Shown here in pieces: positions 17,001 through 25,120 of a DNA stretch of 38,163 nt. Source of the stretch: JAGNZR01 sp051646055 (GTDB lineage Bacteria; Fusobacteriota; Fusobacteriia; Fusobacteriales; Fusobacteriaceae). The stretch covers positions 1 to 38,163 of the forward strand of contig JBOFCM010000200.1 in assembly GCA_051646055.1 (NCBI GenBank), given 5' to 3'. The notes beneath the pieces are model-generated. The model had not been told where the DNA came from. It saw only the letters and a list, made by a program, of their open reading frames with translations, and did not search any database. Within the stretch, counting starts at the first letter, position 1. The number at the start of each line of letters is the position of its first letter. The translations under genes and the position numbers were made by a program.

Positions 17001-18305
17001 TTACGCTTCCACTCCTTCTACTTCTTCTATTTCTTGTGCTGCCATTTTCATATCATAAGCTTTCATGAATGGGTAATATACAGCTCCCATCAATACAATA
17101 TTAAATATACAAAGAGCAACAGCTCTTAAATCTCCACCTGTTGCTAGGTAAGCCCCGATTGGTGCTGGGAAAGTCCAAGGTGCTAAAATAGCTGGTCTTG
17201 AAACTAAATTTAATGACATAACTAAGTATGAAACTATCGTTGCTAAAACTGGTCCTAGTACAAAAGGGATTGTAAAGAACGGGTTTAACATTATTGGTAG
17301 TCCGAAAATAATTGGTTCGTTTATATTAAAAATAGCTGGCAATATTGTAGCTTTTCCTAAATCTTTTAAATATTTTGATCTCGCAAACAGTAAGAAGAAT
17401 ACTAATCCTAGTGTTCCTCCAGATCCTCCAACCCAGATAAACCATTGGAAGAAAGGTTCAGGAGTTATATAAGGTAAAACTTTATCTCCATTTTGTAATG
17501 CTTCTGCATTTGCCGTTAACATCTCTAACCAGATTGGTCTTGCCATAGCTCCAATAACAGAAACCCCGTGAATACCTGCTGTCCAAAGCATTGTTATAAG
17601 CATAACCATAATAACTGCACCAACTGGAGTATCAACAATTCCCTTTAGAGGATTGAAAATACTATTAAATAAATTATGAATATCAAACCCAAGCATAATA
17701 AACACTATCCAAGTGAAAAATACAACTCCAACTGTTGGGAAAAGAGCCTCAAAAGATCTAGCAACCGAATCAGGTACACCTTCTGGCATATGAATAGTTA
17801 TTCCTTTTGTTTTAAAGAATCTTAAAACTTCAACTGCAAATATAGCCATTACAATTCCAACGAAAAGTCCCGCTCCACCTAGTTTAGCCATTGGAAGTAC
17901 AAAACCTAGGTTTTCTCCGCTACCTGATACAGCAACAGATGGAAGTATAGTCATAAAGTATGCTAACAGTGAAAGTGTTCCTCCAGAAACCCCATCTAGT
18001 TTATAGCTCTTTGATAGACTATAACCGATATTATAAGTTGAGTAAATTGCAACTAACCCCATAGTAATTCTAAAAGGAATTAAGATATTTCCGATATTCT
18101 TACTGATCCATAAAAACATTGACATACTCTCTTTCCACGCTGCTGGAACTGGTGGAAACGCAATTATTAAAAAGAAACTTCCCACTATTGTTAAAGGAAT
18201 TGTTGAAACCATTCCATCTCTTACTGCTTTTAAATGTCTTTGTTCAGCTAATTTTGTCATTGGCTTCATAAATACATTTTCTATAATTGCATAAAACTTA
18301 TCCAT
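17001..18305 (-). CDS. PTS lactose/cellobiose-family IIC permease
   Basis: 434 residues from ATG 18305, a CelB/ChbC-type membrane component with about ten hydrophobic segments. Family marks include the N-terminal 'HLKAVRDGMVSTIPLTIVGSFFLI', 'GIHGVSVIGAM', 'WVGGSGGTLG' and 'FNINEPIIFGLPIMLNPF', the last near the sugar site. It imports a beta-linked disaccharide while IIB phosphorylates it. An ATG at 18320 lacks a ribosome site, while GGGAG lies seven bases before ATG 18305, which decides the start. It lies about 35 bases after IIB. Confidence 0.93.
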   Translation of the reverse strand: MDKFYAIIENVFMKPMTKLAEQRHLKAVRDGMVSTIPLTIVGSFFLIIAFPPVPAAWKESMSMFLWISKNIGNILIPFRITMGLVAIYSTYNIGYSLSKSYKLDGVSGGTLSLLAYFMTILPSVAVSGSGENLGFVLPMAKLGGAGLFVGIVMAIFAVEVLRFFKTKGITIHMPEGVPDSVARSFEALFPTVGVVFFTWIVFIMLGFDIHNLFNSIFNPLKGIVDTPVGAVIMVMLITMLWTAGIHGVSVIGAMARPIWLEMLTANAEALQNGDKVLPYITPEPFFQWFIWVGGSGGTLGLVFFLLFARSKYLKDLGKATILPAIFNINEPIIFGLPIMLNPFFTIPFVLGPVLATIVSYLVMSLNLVSRPAILAPWTFPAPIGAYLATGGDLRAVALCIFNIVLMGAVYYPFMKAYDMKMAAQEIEEVEGVEA

Positions 18306-18339
18306 TTTTTCACTCCCCATTTTTTTAAATTTCTAATTT

Positions 18340-18645
18340 TTACTTTAACATCTCTTTAACTTGAGCTAATAGGAATTTTCCACCTAATGGGCTATAACCT
18401 TTTGTTTCTATAACCTGAACTGGAGTGCTATTAGCTTCTCCTATTTCTTTAAACTCATCTATTTTATGTCTGATTTGAGGTGCAACTAAAGCTCCATCCC
18501 ATCCATTTTTTAATTCTGTTTCAAAGTCCCCTGTTCCAACTGCTTTAGAAGTAATTTCTAATCCCTCTTTTTTCCCCTCGTTAATTAGTGATTTCACAAC
18601 CATTGCACTTGACATTCCACCTGAACAAACTAATAATATTTTCAT
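18340..18645 (-). CDS. PTS lactose/cellobiose-family IIB component
   Basis: 101 residues, the standard size. The active-site cysteine is Cys7 in 'ILLVCSGGMSSAMVV', followed by the phosphate-binding loop. It carries phosphate from IIA to the incoming sugar. It is the first gene of the seven-gene operon, and GGAGGG lies five bases before the ATG. A leader of about 70 bases and a TTGACA promoter element lie upstream. Confidence 0.94.
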   Translation of the reverse strand: MKILLVCSGGMSSAMVVKSLINEGKKEGLEITSKAVGTGDFETELKNGWDGALVAPQIRHKIDEFKEIGEANSTPVQVIETKGYSPLGGKFLLAQVKEMLK

Positions 18646-18711
18646 TTTAACCCTCCAAATAATAATTTTATAATTTTTGAAATTTTTTTACATTTGACTG
18701 ATGCCTCTTGT

Positions 18712-18765
18712 ATAGTTTTACTATTTTTTTATTTTTTTGTCAATAGTTTTATTAAAATAGTTTTA
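18712..18765. repeat. Three direct TAAAACTAT repeats at PTS promoter
   Basis: ATAGTTTTA occurs at 18712-18720, 18743-18751 and 18757-18765 (TAAAACTAT on the minus strand). A TTGACA (18738-18743, minus) for the PTS operon lies among them, with a weak -10 TAAAAC 17 bases on. The placement fits binding sites of the RpiR regulator, but the sequence is AT-rich and chance is possible. Confidence 0.4.
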
Positions 18766-18812
18766 TTTGTTCGTATTTTGATTTAATTCAATTAAAAAAA
18801 AACAAAAAAAAT

Positions 18813-18841
18813 TTGACCAAACTTTAAAAATAGTGTATAAA
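18813..18841 (+). promoter_or_regulatory. Promoter of porin-like / lysozyme-like pair
   Basis: -35 TTGACC (18813-18818), 17-base spacer, -10 TATAAA (18836-18841). It faces away from the PTS operon promoter across the same gap. Confidence 0.75.
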
Positions 18842-18907
18842 TATTTTCACGGGCATTTTGGAAAATTTTTTCAAAATTTATTTATTCAATACGGGGGAGT
18901 GTATAGC

Positions 18908-20068
18908 ATGAAAAAAAAATTATTATTACTTTTTAGCATTTTAGCTCTAGGCAATCTAGCTTTTGCAGAGGATTCGTTGCCTTTAGACAACTCAGAACTT
19001 TCTTCTGATGAAGCAATCATATTCGACGAAAGACAGAAAAACTTTATACAATCTATCAGAGAAGAGTTAGAAGCCACTAAATTAGAATTAAGCAAATACA
19101 AAACAGAAGCAGAAAAAAATGCTGCTATTGTTAAAAAAAATGCAAAAAAATGGAATCACGAGCTTTACTTTGGAATTGAGCAAGAGATTAACAGTGATAG
19201 CGATTGGAAGTTTTTAGATGGTTCTCTAGCTACAAGTCCATATACTGGAATGTTTTTGCACAAAGATGATTCAAAACTACTTTATGATATTCAATTCTTA
19301 AAAACATTTATGGATGACAATGAAGAGTATAACAGAAATAGATTCTCTGCTGGGGTTACATACAGAGACTCTTTCAAACTAGAAAATGGAAAAACTGGAA
19401 ACTGGGGATTGAGAGTTGGATATAGAAATGATAGCTATCATTGGGATTCTATGAAAGCCAGCACTTCTAGTCCTACATATTCAGGATATGTTAGAAAAGG
19501 TGAAGAAAGAAACGAGATTTGGATTAGACCAACTGGATCTTTAAACATCACACCTAAAGTTAGATTAAATACATCTTTATCTTTCAGAATAATCGACAGA
19601 GAGTTAGATTATGCTAGATTTGGAAAAGAGTATTCTAAAACTACTAGAGATTGGAGCAATATTCAAGAGCATAGCCTTGGTATGAGATACACTTTAGACA
19701 ACAAAAACTTCTTTAGCTTAGATTATCTTTTTGTTAGAGAAGATTTAAAGCGTACTCTTCTAAATACAGAACATTTTGCTATGTTAAGATATTTCCACTT
19801 CTTACCTAATAAAGATACAATATCACCGTATGTTAGAGTTGCCTTAGCTGATGGTAAGCAAAAATACTATGATGGTGTTAAAAATCTTATTAGAACTGAT
19901 GAAGTAAACAGATCTCGTTTTGGAGTTCAATATAGACACAACTTTACACCTAACACTAATCTTATGTTAGATGTTTACTATAGACCTCAAAACATTGATC
20001 CTAGCAACGGTCCTAAAAGACATGAAAACTTCTTCTTATGGACTGCTGAACTTACTCACAAATTCTAA
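18908..20068 (+). CDS. Porin-like outer-membrane beta-barrel protein
   Basis: 386 residues from ATG 18908, which follows GGGGGAG. A signal peptide (about 1-19, ending LAFA) leads to a short acidic and coiled-coil segment ('QKNFIQSIREELEATKLEL'), then about 300 residues of alternating aromatic beta strands, ending 'TAELTHKF' with the terminal phenylalanine typical of barrel proteins recognised by the BAM machinery. The pattern recalls oligosaccharide porins of the KdgM type, but this is a resemblance only. It is divergent from the PTS operon and only 25 bases from the lysozyme-like gene, so it may admit the sugars that the PTS imports. Confidence 0.78.
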   Translation: MKKKLLLLFSILALGNLAFAEDSLPLDNSELSSDEAIIFDERQKNFIQSIREELEATKLELSKYKTEAEKNAAIVKKNAKKWNHELYFGIEQEINSDSDWKFLDGSLATSPYTGMFLHKDDSKLLYDIQFLKTFMDDNEEYNRNRFSAGVTYRDSFKLENGKTGNWGLRVGYRNDSYHWDSMKASTSSPTYSGYVRKGEERNEIWIRPTGSLNITPKVRLNTSLSFRIIDRELDYARFGKEYSKTTRDWSNIQEHSLGMRYTLDNKNFFSLDYLFVREDLKRTLLNTEHFAMLRYFHFLPNKDTISPYVRVALADGKQKYYDGVKNLIRTDEVNRSRFGVQYRHNFTPNTNLMLDVYYRPQNIDPSNGPKRHENFFLWTAELTHKF

Positions 20069-20093
20069 AAATAAAACAATATAGGAGGTCAAA

Positions 20094-20867
20094 ATGAAAA
20101 AGTTAATTATGAGTTTATTCGTGTTGGGTTCTCTTAGTGCTATGGCTTTAACTGTTCCATCAAAAGAGGAGTTAAATCACGTAGGAAACCTAATATATAA
20201 AAATGAAACAGGTCTTAGAAGAGAGTTTTTAGTTCATTGGAATAAAGGAGAAGAATTCCCATCTCTTGGAATAGGTCACTTTATTTGGTATCCTGAAAAC
20301 TTTAAAAATGGAAGATTTGATGAGAGCTTCCCTGGTCTTATAGAGTTCTACAAAGAAAAAGGGATTTCAGTTCCCGCTATTCTTTCTACTAGATACTCGC
20401 CTTGGACTAGCCTTGAAGAGTTTGATATTGCTAAGAAAAACGGTGAAATGAATGCTGCAATTGATTTCTTAGAAAATACAAAAGATGTTCAAATCGAGTA
20501 TATCTACAAAAGATTAGATAGCTCTTTAGAAAAATTAATGGCTGTTTCTAAAAATCCCGAGCATGTAAAAAAACAATTTAACAGAGTTGCAAGTTCAAAA
20601 AATGGTTTGTATCCATTAATTGATTATGTTAATTTCAAAGGTGAAGGAATTAAAGATACCGAGAAATACAAAGGAGAAGGATGGGGACTGCTTCAAATTT
20701 TAGAGCTTATGAAAGGCGAAGAAACTGGAGCCTCTGCTCTTAATGAATTTGCTGATGCTGCTATTTTTGTTCTTCATAGAAGAATCGATAACTCTCCTGC
20801 TGAAAGAGGAGAAGAGCGTTGGAAAGCAAACTGGACAAACCGTTGTAACTCTTATAGAAATAACTAA
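20094..20867 (+). CDS. Secreted lysozyme-like protein
   Basis: 257 residues with a signal peptide (about 1-18, ending AMA), so periplasmic or exported. The segment 'IYKNETGLRREFLVHWNKGEEFPSLGIGHFIWYPE' (split: IYKNETGLRREFLVHWN, EEFPSLGIGHFIWYP) looks like the active region of a lysozyme-type fold: an acidic residue early, then 'SLGIGHF'. A later 'GLLQILELM' resembles lysozyme-family 'GxxQ' sites. I do not recognise a characterised member. AGGAGG lies five bases before the ATG, and it shares a unit with the porin-like gene. It could release glycan fragments from peptidoglycan in the periplasm. The function is an inference. Confidence 0.6.
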   Translation: MKKLIMSLFVLGSLSAMALTVPSKEELNHVGNLIYKNETGLRREFLVHWNKGEEFPSLGIGHFIWYPENFKNGRFDESFPGLIEFYKEKGISVPAILSTRYSPWTSLEEFDIAKKNGEMNAAIDFLENTKDVQIEYIYKRLDSSLEKLMAVSKNPEHVKKQFNRVASSKNGLYPLIDYVNFKGEGIKDTEKYKGEGWGLLQILELMKGEETGASALNEFADAAIFVLHRRIDNSPAERGEERWKANWTNRCNSYRNN

Positions 20868-20898
20868 TTTTTTGATGAAAAAATCACATATAAAAGAA

Positions 20899-20934
20899 AA
20901 AAGAGACCAGAACTAACTTTTCTGGTCTCTTTCT
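20899..20934. terminator. Bidirectional terminator, lysozyme-like gene / uvsE
   Basis: AAAGAGACCAGAA (20900-20912) and TTCTGGTCTCTTT (20920-20932) form a 13-pair stem with a seven-base loop. The right arm overlaps the last codons of uvsE. Confidence 0.88.
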
Positions 20935-21719
20935 AACTTCTCTAATGCTCGCTCCTTCTTTTTCGCTTCGACCTCGACATCAAAATCTTGAAATAGCCAT
21001 CGAAATCTCTGAATATCCTCTTTTGAGATATAATCAGCGTGAGATTTGTCATCTACAAACTCTTTGCCAGAAGAGATATGAGCTAGTGGCTTTCTATCTT
21101 TCCAAGTAGCCTTTATTCTTTCTATATCGTAATCTTCACTTTTTGTAACCCTAGCGTGATGAACATCTAAAACCATCGGAATACCTATTTTTTCACAAAG
21201 TTCTAAAACTTCATTCACCTTATAATAGTGACAGTTTTCTAAAACTAAAATACTTTTTGTATATGCATCTAATTTTTCAAAGGTTTCTATAAACTTTTGG
21301 ACTCCATCTTTTTTTCCAATATGCAAAACCAAATCACTTGCTCCTGCTAGCCTTGCAAATGTAGTTTGACTTTTCAAAATTTTCAAAGAGTTTTCTATCA
21401 CATTTTCAGAATCACTATTTAAAACCACAAACTGATCTGGGTGCATTATGAGTCTAATTTTTGAGCTATGTTTTTTTATCTCTTTTAGCTTTTTCAAAAT
21501 CTCCTCATCTTTATCCCACTCCCAGCAATCAGGATACGGAATAACCGACGAAGACACTCTATATATATAACCTTTTAGTCTACAAAACCTTATGGTTTCA
21601 AGAGTATAATCAAGATTGAAAAGTGCAGCTTCTCTAACCTTTTCAGAATTAAAAGCCTTTAAAGATGCCACACCTTTTTTCATCCCTTTTCCATCTAACA
21701 TACAAACTAAGCCTAGCAT
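20913..21719 (-). CDS. uvsE: UV DNA damage endonuclease
   Basis: 268 residues, a TIM-barrel endonuclease of the UVDE family. It nicks DNA immediately 5' of cyclobutane dimers and other UV lesions, an alternative to UvrABC repair. Visible family marks with metal-binding residues: 'YRVSSSVIPYP' (about 53), 'LIMHPDQFVVLNS', 'LVLHIGKKDG', 'LVLENCHYY', 'MVLDVHHAR' and 'LAHISSGK...HADYI'. The C terminus is rich in Lys and Glu. It stands alone with a modest ribosome site (GGTG) before the ATG. Confidence 0.93.
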   Translation of the reverse strand: MLGLVCMLDGKGMKKGVASLKAFNSEKVREAALFNLDYTLETIRFCRLKGYIYRVSSSVIPYPDCWEWDKDEEILKKLKEIKKHSSKIRLIMHPDQFVVLNSDSENVIENSLKILKSQTTFARLAGASDLVLHIGKKDGVQKFIETFEKLDAYTKSILVLENCHYYKVNEVLELCEKIGIPMVLDVHHARVTKSEDYDIERIKATWKDRKPLAHISSGKEFVDDKSHADYISKEDIQRFRWLFQDFDVEVEAKKKERALEKLERDQKS

Positions 21720-21782
21720 TTCACCACCATCCTTTAGTAGTTTATACTAGGCTCAACCTTTAAATCTTTTCTTTATATTTTT

Positions 21783-22586
21783 TTAAAATCTATACCCTAA
21801 ATCTATAGCTAGAGTCTCTCTATCTCCAAACGAATAATCTATTAAAACTGTAAAACTATCATTTATTACTGTGAAAACTCCAACTGATGGTGTTACTTTT
21901 TCTAGCTCCATTTGAAACTGATAATTCACACCCTCTAACCCAGGAATCGGACCAGATAATGAGCTCTCTGTTTTTTGATAAGCTGCCCCTAAATATGGTG
22001 TTACAGAGTTGCCTTTATTACGATAAACTACATAACCAAGTCTTCCTGCTGCTACCTCAGCACTTTTAGCCGCCACATCTCCATCCATCTCTATTCTTGT
22101 ATAAGTGTACTGAAGTGATGAGAAAACTCTGTTGTACTCTCCAGCTATTAAAGCTCCTCCTCCATAAAGTTTTCCTTCTGCTTTATGCTCTATTGCCCAT
22201 TTTTTTTCCAATTCAACTCCTGGTAGATTTGGAAAAATTGGAAACGATATTGTAGGTGAACCTAAATTAAATTTAGCCGTAGCTTCTAGCTTTCCACCTA
22301 TTGCATATAGATTTAAAAATGGTAATACAAAATAATCCACCTTAACCATTTGAACATCCGCATCTACTTTTAAATCTTCTGGCTTTAAAAAATCAACATT
22401 TGCATTTAATTTATCTGTTAACTTTATCCCCGTAACACTTGCCTCTGTCAAGTTTCCTTTCTCGGTCTGCTTAACACCCATAACCGACACACCCCAACGG
22501 TTCATAGGATACTGAATCCCTCTCCAGCTATCCTGCCCTAAAACCAATTGTGGTAACAAAAATAATAACCCCGTAACTCTTTTCAT
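21783..22586 (-). CDS. Outer-membrane beta-barrel protein of unknown function
   Basis: 267 residues from ATG 22586. A signal peptide (about 1-17, cleaved after LVLG) is followed by alternating beta-strand segments and a C-terminal 'TLAIDLGYRF', a good BAM signal. The middle holds Pro-rich turns ('SPTISFPIFPNLPGVELEKKW'). I do not recognise the family. An ATG four codons upstream exists, but GGGAG lies between the two and favours the later one. It is monocistronic as far as I can see. Confidence 0.75.
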   Translation of the reverse strand: MKRVTGLLFLLPQLVLGQDSWRGIQYPMNRWGVSVMGVKQTEKGNLTEASVTGIKLTDKLNANVDFLKPEDLKVDADVQMVKVDYFVLPFLNLYAIGGKLEATAKFNLGSPTISFPIFPNLPGVELEKKWAIEHKAEGKLYGGGALIAGEYNRVFSSLQYTYTRIEMDGDVAAKSAEVAAGRLGYVVYRNKGNSVTPYLGAAYQKTESSLSGPIPGLEGVNYQFQMELEKVTPSVGVFTVINDSFTVLIDYSFGDRETLAIDLGYRF

Positions 22587-22696
22587 CTCTTCTCCCATTA
22601 CTCTTTTTCTCTGATTTTTGAATCACCTCTACTATTTTATCACAATTATCAAAATATCGTTAATTTTTAAAATATTTACTATATTTCGTTAACAAA

Positions 22697-22733
22697 TGAA
22701 AAAAAGCTTGGTTCTCCATAGGATTACCAAGCT
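22697..22733 (-). terminator. Terminator of branched-chain amino acid operon
   Basis: On the minus strand AGCTTGGT and ACCAAGCT form an eight-pair stem (22733-22726 with 22712-22705), followed by seven T. It lies directly after butyrate kinase. Confidence 0.88.
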
Positions 22734-22744
22734 CAGTCTATAAT

Positions 22745-23803
22745 TTACATGTACTCCTTGACACTCTCAACACCATTTAAAACTCTAGCTCCACCATCAT
22801 ATAGCGACTGCATCTCAAACTCCCCTGGGACACGAACAACTTCAGCTATAAAGGCCACTCGTTTTGTTATCTCCTCACAGATATAATCTGAATAAGCCAT
22901 CCCACCAGTTAAAATTATGGCATCAACACGCCCTCCCCCAACAGTTGCGAGTCCTCCAATCTCCTTGGCTATCTGATAGCACATCGCATCTATAATTTTT
23001 TTAGCTTTCTCATCTCCGCTTAAAACTCTCTCCATAACCTCTTTTACATTGTTAGTGTTCAAGTAAGCAGATATACCTCCATCACCTTTTAGCCGTCTCA
23101 GTAAAAACTCCTTCGAATGTTTGCCGGTATAATATAGTTTAAAAAAATCTCCAATTGGCAGAGTTCCTGCACGCTCTGGAGTGAATGGGCCATCTCCATC
23201 AAGAGCGTTATTCACATCCACAACCTCTCCATTCATATGAAATCCAACCGAAATTCCACCACCCATATGTACAGCTATAAAGGCATTGCTATTGTAATCG
23301 ATCCCCATCTCTTTACAATAGTTTTTCAAAACCCCTTTCTGATTTAAAGCATGAAACACAGACCTACGAACAAGCTCCGGCATCCCTGAAATTTTTGCTA
23401 ACTCACTCATCTCATCTACCACTACAGGGTCAACTATATAAGAGCCTATCCCGAATTCGTCCGCTATCTTTTTAGCTAAAATACCTCCTAAATTCGAGGC
23501 ATGCTTTCCATAGAACTCGCTTCTTAAATCCTCTATCATCTTATCATTCACAGCATAAGTCCCACTTTTTAAAGGCTTTAAAAGCCCACCTCTTCCTACA
23601 ACCGCCTCTAAATATCTCCACTCAATCGGCAGCTCTCTGATCAAAGAGTATCTATAATCTAGCTCCTCCTCATAGTCTAAACTTTTTAAAAACTCACTTT
23701 CGTGATGCAACTCTCGCTTTAAAATCTGAACTCCATCTTTAAAATATGCAACTTTTGTCGATGTCGATCCTGGATTGATAACTAAAATATTAAACCCTTT
23801 CAT
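22745..23803 (-). CDS. buk: Butyrate (branched-chain acid) kinase
   Basis: 352 residues, the usual length. An ASKHA kinase that makes ATP from butyryl phosphate or, in this context, isovaleryl, isobutyryl or 2-methylbutyryl phosphate. Marks: 'LVINPGSTSTKVA' (7-19), 'VGRGGLLKPL', 'FHALNQK', 'AVHMGGGISVGFH', 'ALDGDGPFTPERAGTLP' and 'IILTGGMAYS'. It is the last gene of the operon and starts 12 bases after the gamma subunit stop, behind GGAGAGG. Its partner is ptb at 26415. Confidence 0.96.
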   Translation of the reverse strand: MKGFNILVINPGSTSTKVAYFKDGVQILKRELHHESEFLKSLDYEEELDYRYSLIRELPIEWRYLEAVVGRGGLLKPLKSGTYAVNDKMIEDLRSEFYGKHASNLGGILAKKIADEFGIGSYIVDPVVVDEMSELAKISGMPELVRRSVFHALNQKGVLKNYCKEMGIDYNSNAFIAVHMGGGISVGFHMNGEVVDVNNALDGDGPFTPERAGTLPIGDFFKLYYTGKHSKEFLLRRLKGDGGISAYLNTNNVKEVMERVLSGDEKAKKIIDAMCYQIAKEIGGLATVGGGRVDAIILTGGMAYSDYICEEITKRVAFIAEVVRVPGEFEMQSLYDGGARVLNGVESVKEYM

Positions 23804-23815
23804 TCCTCTCCTCTC

Positions 23816-24367
23816 TTAGTAGTTATTTTTTATATAATCTCTTCCTACTCTAAGAGCTTTTTCATTTATAGGTAGAAGATCTGCCTTTCTCTCTCCAAAA
23901 ATCTTTAAAAACCCTTGTAGCACACTCTCATTTTTTAATCCCTCTGATATCTCTAAGTACGCTCCTAACATAATCATATTAGCCACTTTTAAATTCGAAC
24001 ACTCCTCGTGAGCTAAATCGTTTGCTGGTATTTTATATATCTTTATATCCTCTCTATCGCTATCCTCTTTCACAAGTGATGAGTTCACCAAAAGAACTCC
24101 ATTCTCCACGAGTGAGTCTTGAAATTTTTTAAGTGAGGGTAGATTCATAGCTATAAGAGCTGTCGCATTATTTGTTATGACTGGTGACCCTATGGGCTCA
24201 TCTGAAAGTATCACCGAACAGTTTGCTGTTCCCCCTCTCATCTCAGGACCATAGGATGGTAACCATGAAACCTCTTTATTCTCTATCATCCCAGAATATG
24301 CAAGAATCTGTCCCATCGACATAACACCTTGCCCACCAAAACCTGAACATATTATGAAATTATCCAT
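23816..24367 (-). CDS. 2-oxoacid:ferredoxin oxidoreductase gamma subunit
   Basis: 183 residues of the catalytic gamma fold (POR_gamma): 'IICSGFGGQGVMSMGQILA' (4-21), 'WLPSYGPEMRGGTANCSVILSD', 'ATALIAMNLPSL' and 'NMIMLGAYLE'. With the alpha and beta subunits it forms the core of a KOR/VOR-type enzyme that oxidises a 2-oxoacid with CoA to acyl-CoA, CO2 and reduced ferredoxin. It overlaps the end of the beta gene by eight bases, with GGAGG upstream. A branched-chain (VOR-like) substrate is inferred from the operon. Confidence 0.92.
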   Translation of the reverse strand: MDNFIICSGFGGQGVMSMGQILAYSGMIENKEVSWLPSYGPEMRGGTANCSVILSDEPIGSPVITNNATALIAMNLPSLKKFQDSLVENGVLLVNSSLVKEDSDREDIKIYKIPANDLAHEECSNLKVANMIMLGAYLEISEGLKNESVLQGFLKIFGERKADLLPINEKALRVGRDYIKNNY

Positions 24368-25115
24368 TTTTTTCCTCCTCGCTCTTATCTTTAAAAACTC
24401 CTAGAGGAAATACATTCATCACACCATCCTTTAGCCATTTCAACGAATCAGCTGGAGTTTTCCCCCAGTTCGTTGGACATGTCGACAGTATCTCAATCAT
24501 AGAGAATCCTTTCCCTTCTAGTTGTAACTCGAAGGCTTTCTTTATAGCTTTTTTTGTTTTTCTTATGCTCACTGGATCGTGAACTGAGCATCTCTCTATA
24601 TAATAACTTCCAGTTAAAGTCGAAAGCATCTCCGACATATGAACTGGATATCCTTGAACCTCAGGATCTCTTCCACTTTGAGATGTCGTTGTTTTCTGAT
24701 CGATTAAAGTTGTTGGAGCCATCTGTCCACCTGTCATTCCATATGTTGTGTTGTTTATAAAAATAGTTACAAATTTCTCTCCTCTAGCAGCTGCATGCAC
24801 AATCTCAGCTGCTCCAATACTTGCTAAATCCCCATCCCCTTGATATGTGAATACAACCTTTTCTGGAAGAACTCTTTTAATTCCTGTGGCAACTGCTGGT
24901 GCTCTACCGTGAGATGCCTCATGCATATCTGTATTAAAATACTTATATGCCAATACTGCACAACCAACTGGAGCCACCCCAACAGTGTCCCCTATCACTC
25001 CTAGCTCCTCTAAAGTTTGGGCCACCAACTTGTGAACAATCCCATGTGTACACCCAGGGCAATAGTGGGTAGGCACATCAGTCAATCCTGCACTTCTTTT
25101 ATAGATATTTTCCAT
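24360..25115 (-). CDS. 2-oxoacid:ferredoxin oxidoreductase beta (thiamine diphosphate) subunit
   Basis: 251 residues. The thiamine diphosphate/Mg site is 'YQGDGDLASIGAAE' followed by 'INNTTYGMTGGQMAPTT'. 'THYCPGCTHG' near the N terminus is the usual short cysteine motif of this subunit. Together with alpha and gamma it decarboxylates the 2-oxoacid. It starts five bases after the alpha stop codon, behind GGGAGG, and overlaps gamma. Confidence 0.94.
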   Translation of the reverse strand: MENIYKRSAGLTDVPTHYCPGCTHGIVHKLVAQTLEELGVIGDTVGVAPVGCAVLAYKYFNTDMHEASHGRAPAVATGIKRVLPEKVVFTYQGDGDLASIGAAEIVHAAARGEKFVTIFINNTTYGMTGGQMAPTTLIDQKTTTSQSGRDPEVQGYPVHMSEMLSTLTGSYYIERCSVHDPVSIRKTKKAIKKAFELQLEGKGFSMIEILSTCPTNWGKTPADSLKWLKDGVMNVFPLGVFKDKSEEEKNG

Positions 25116-25120
25116 AATAA

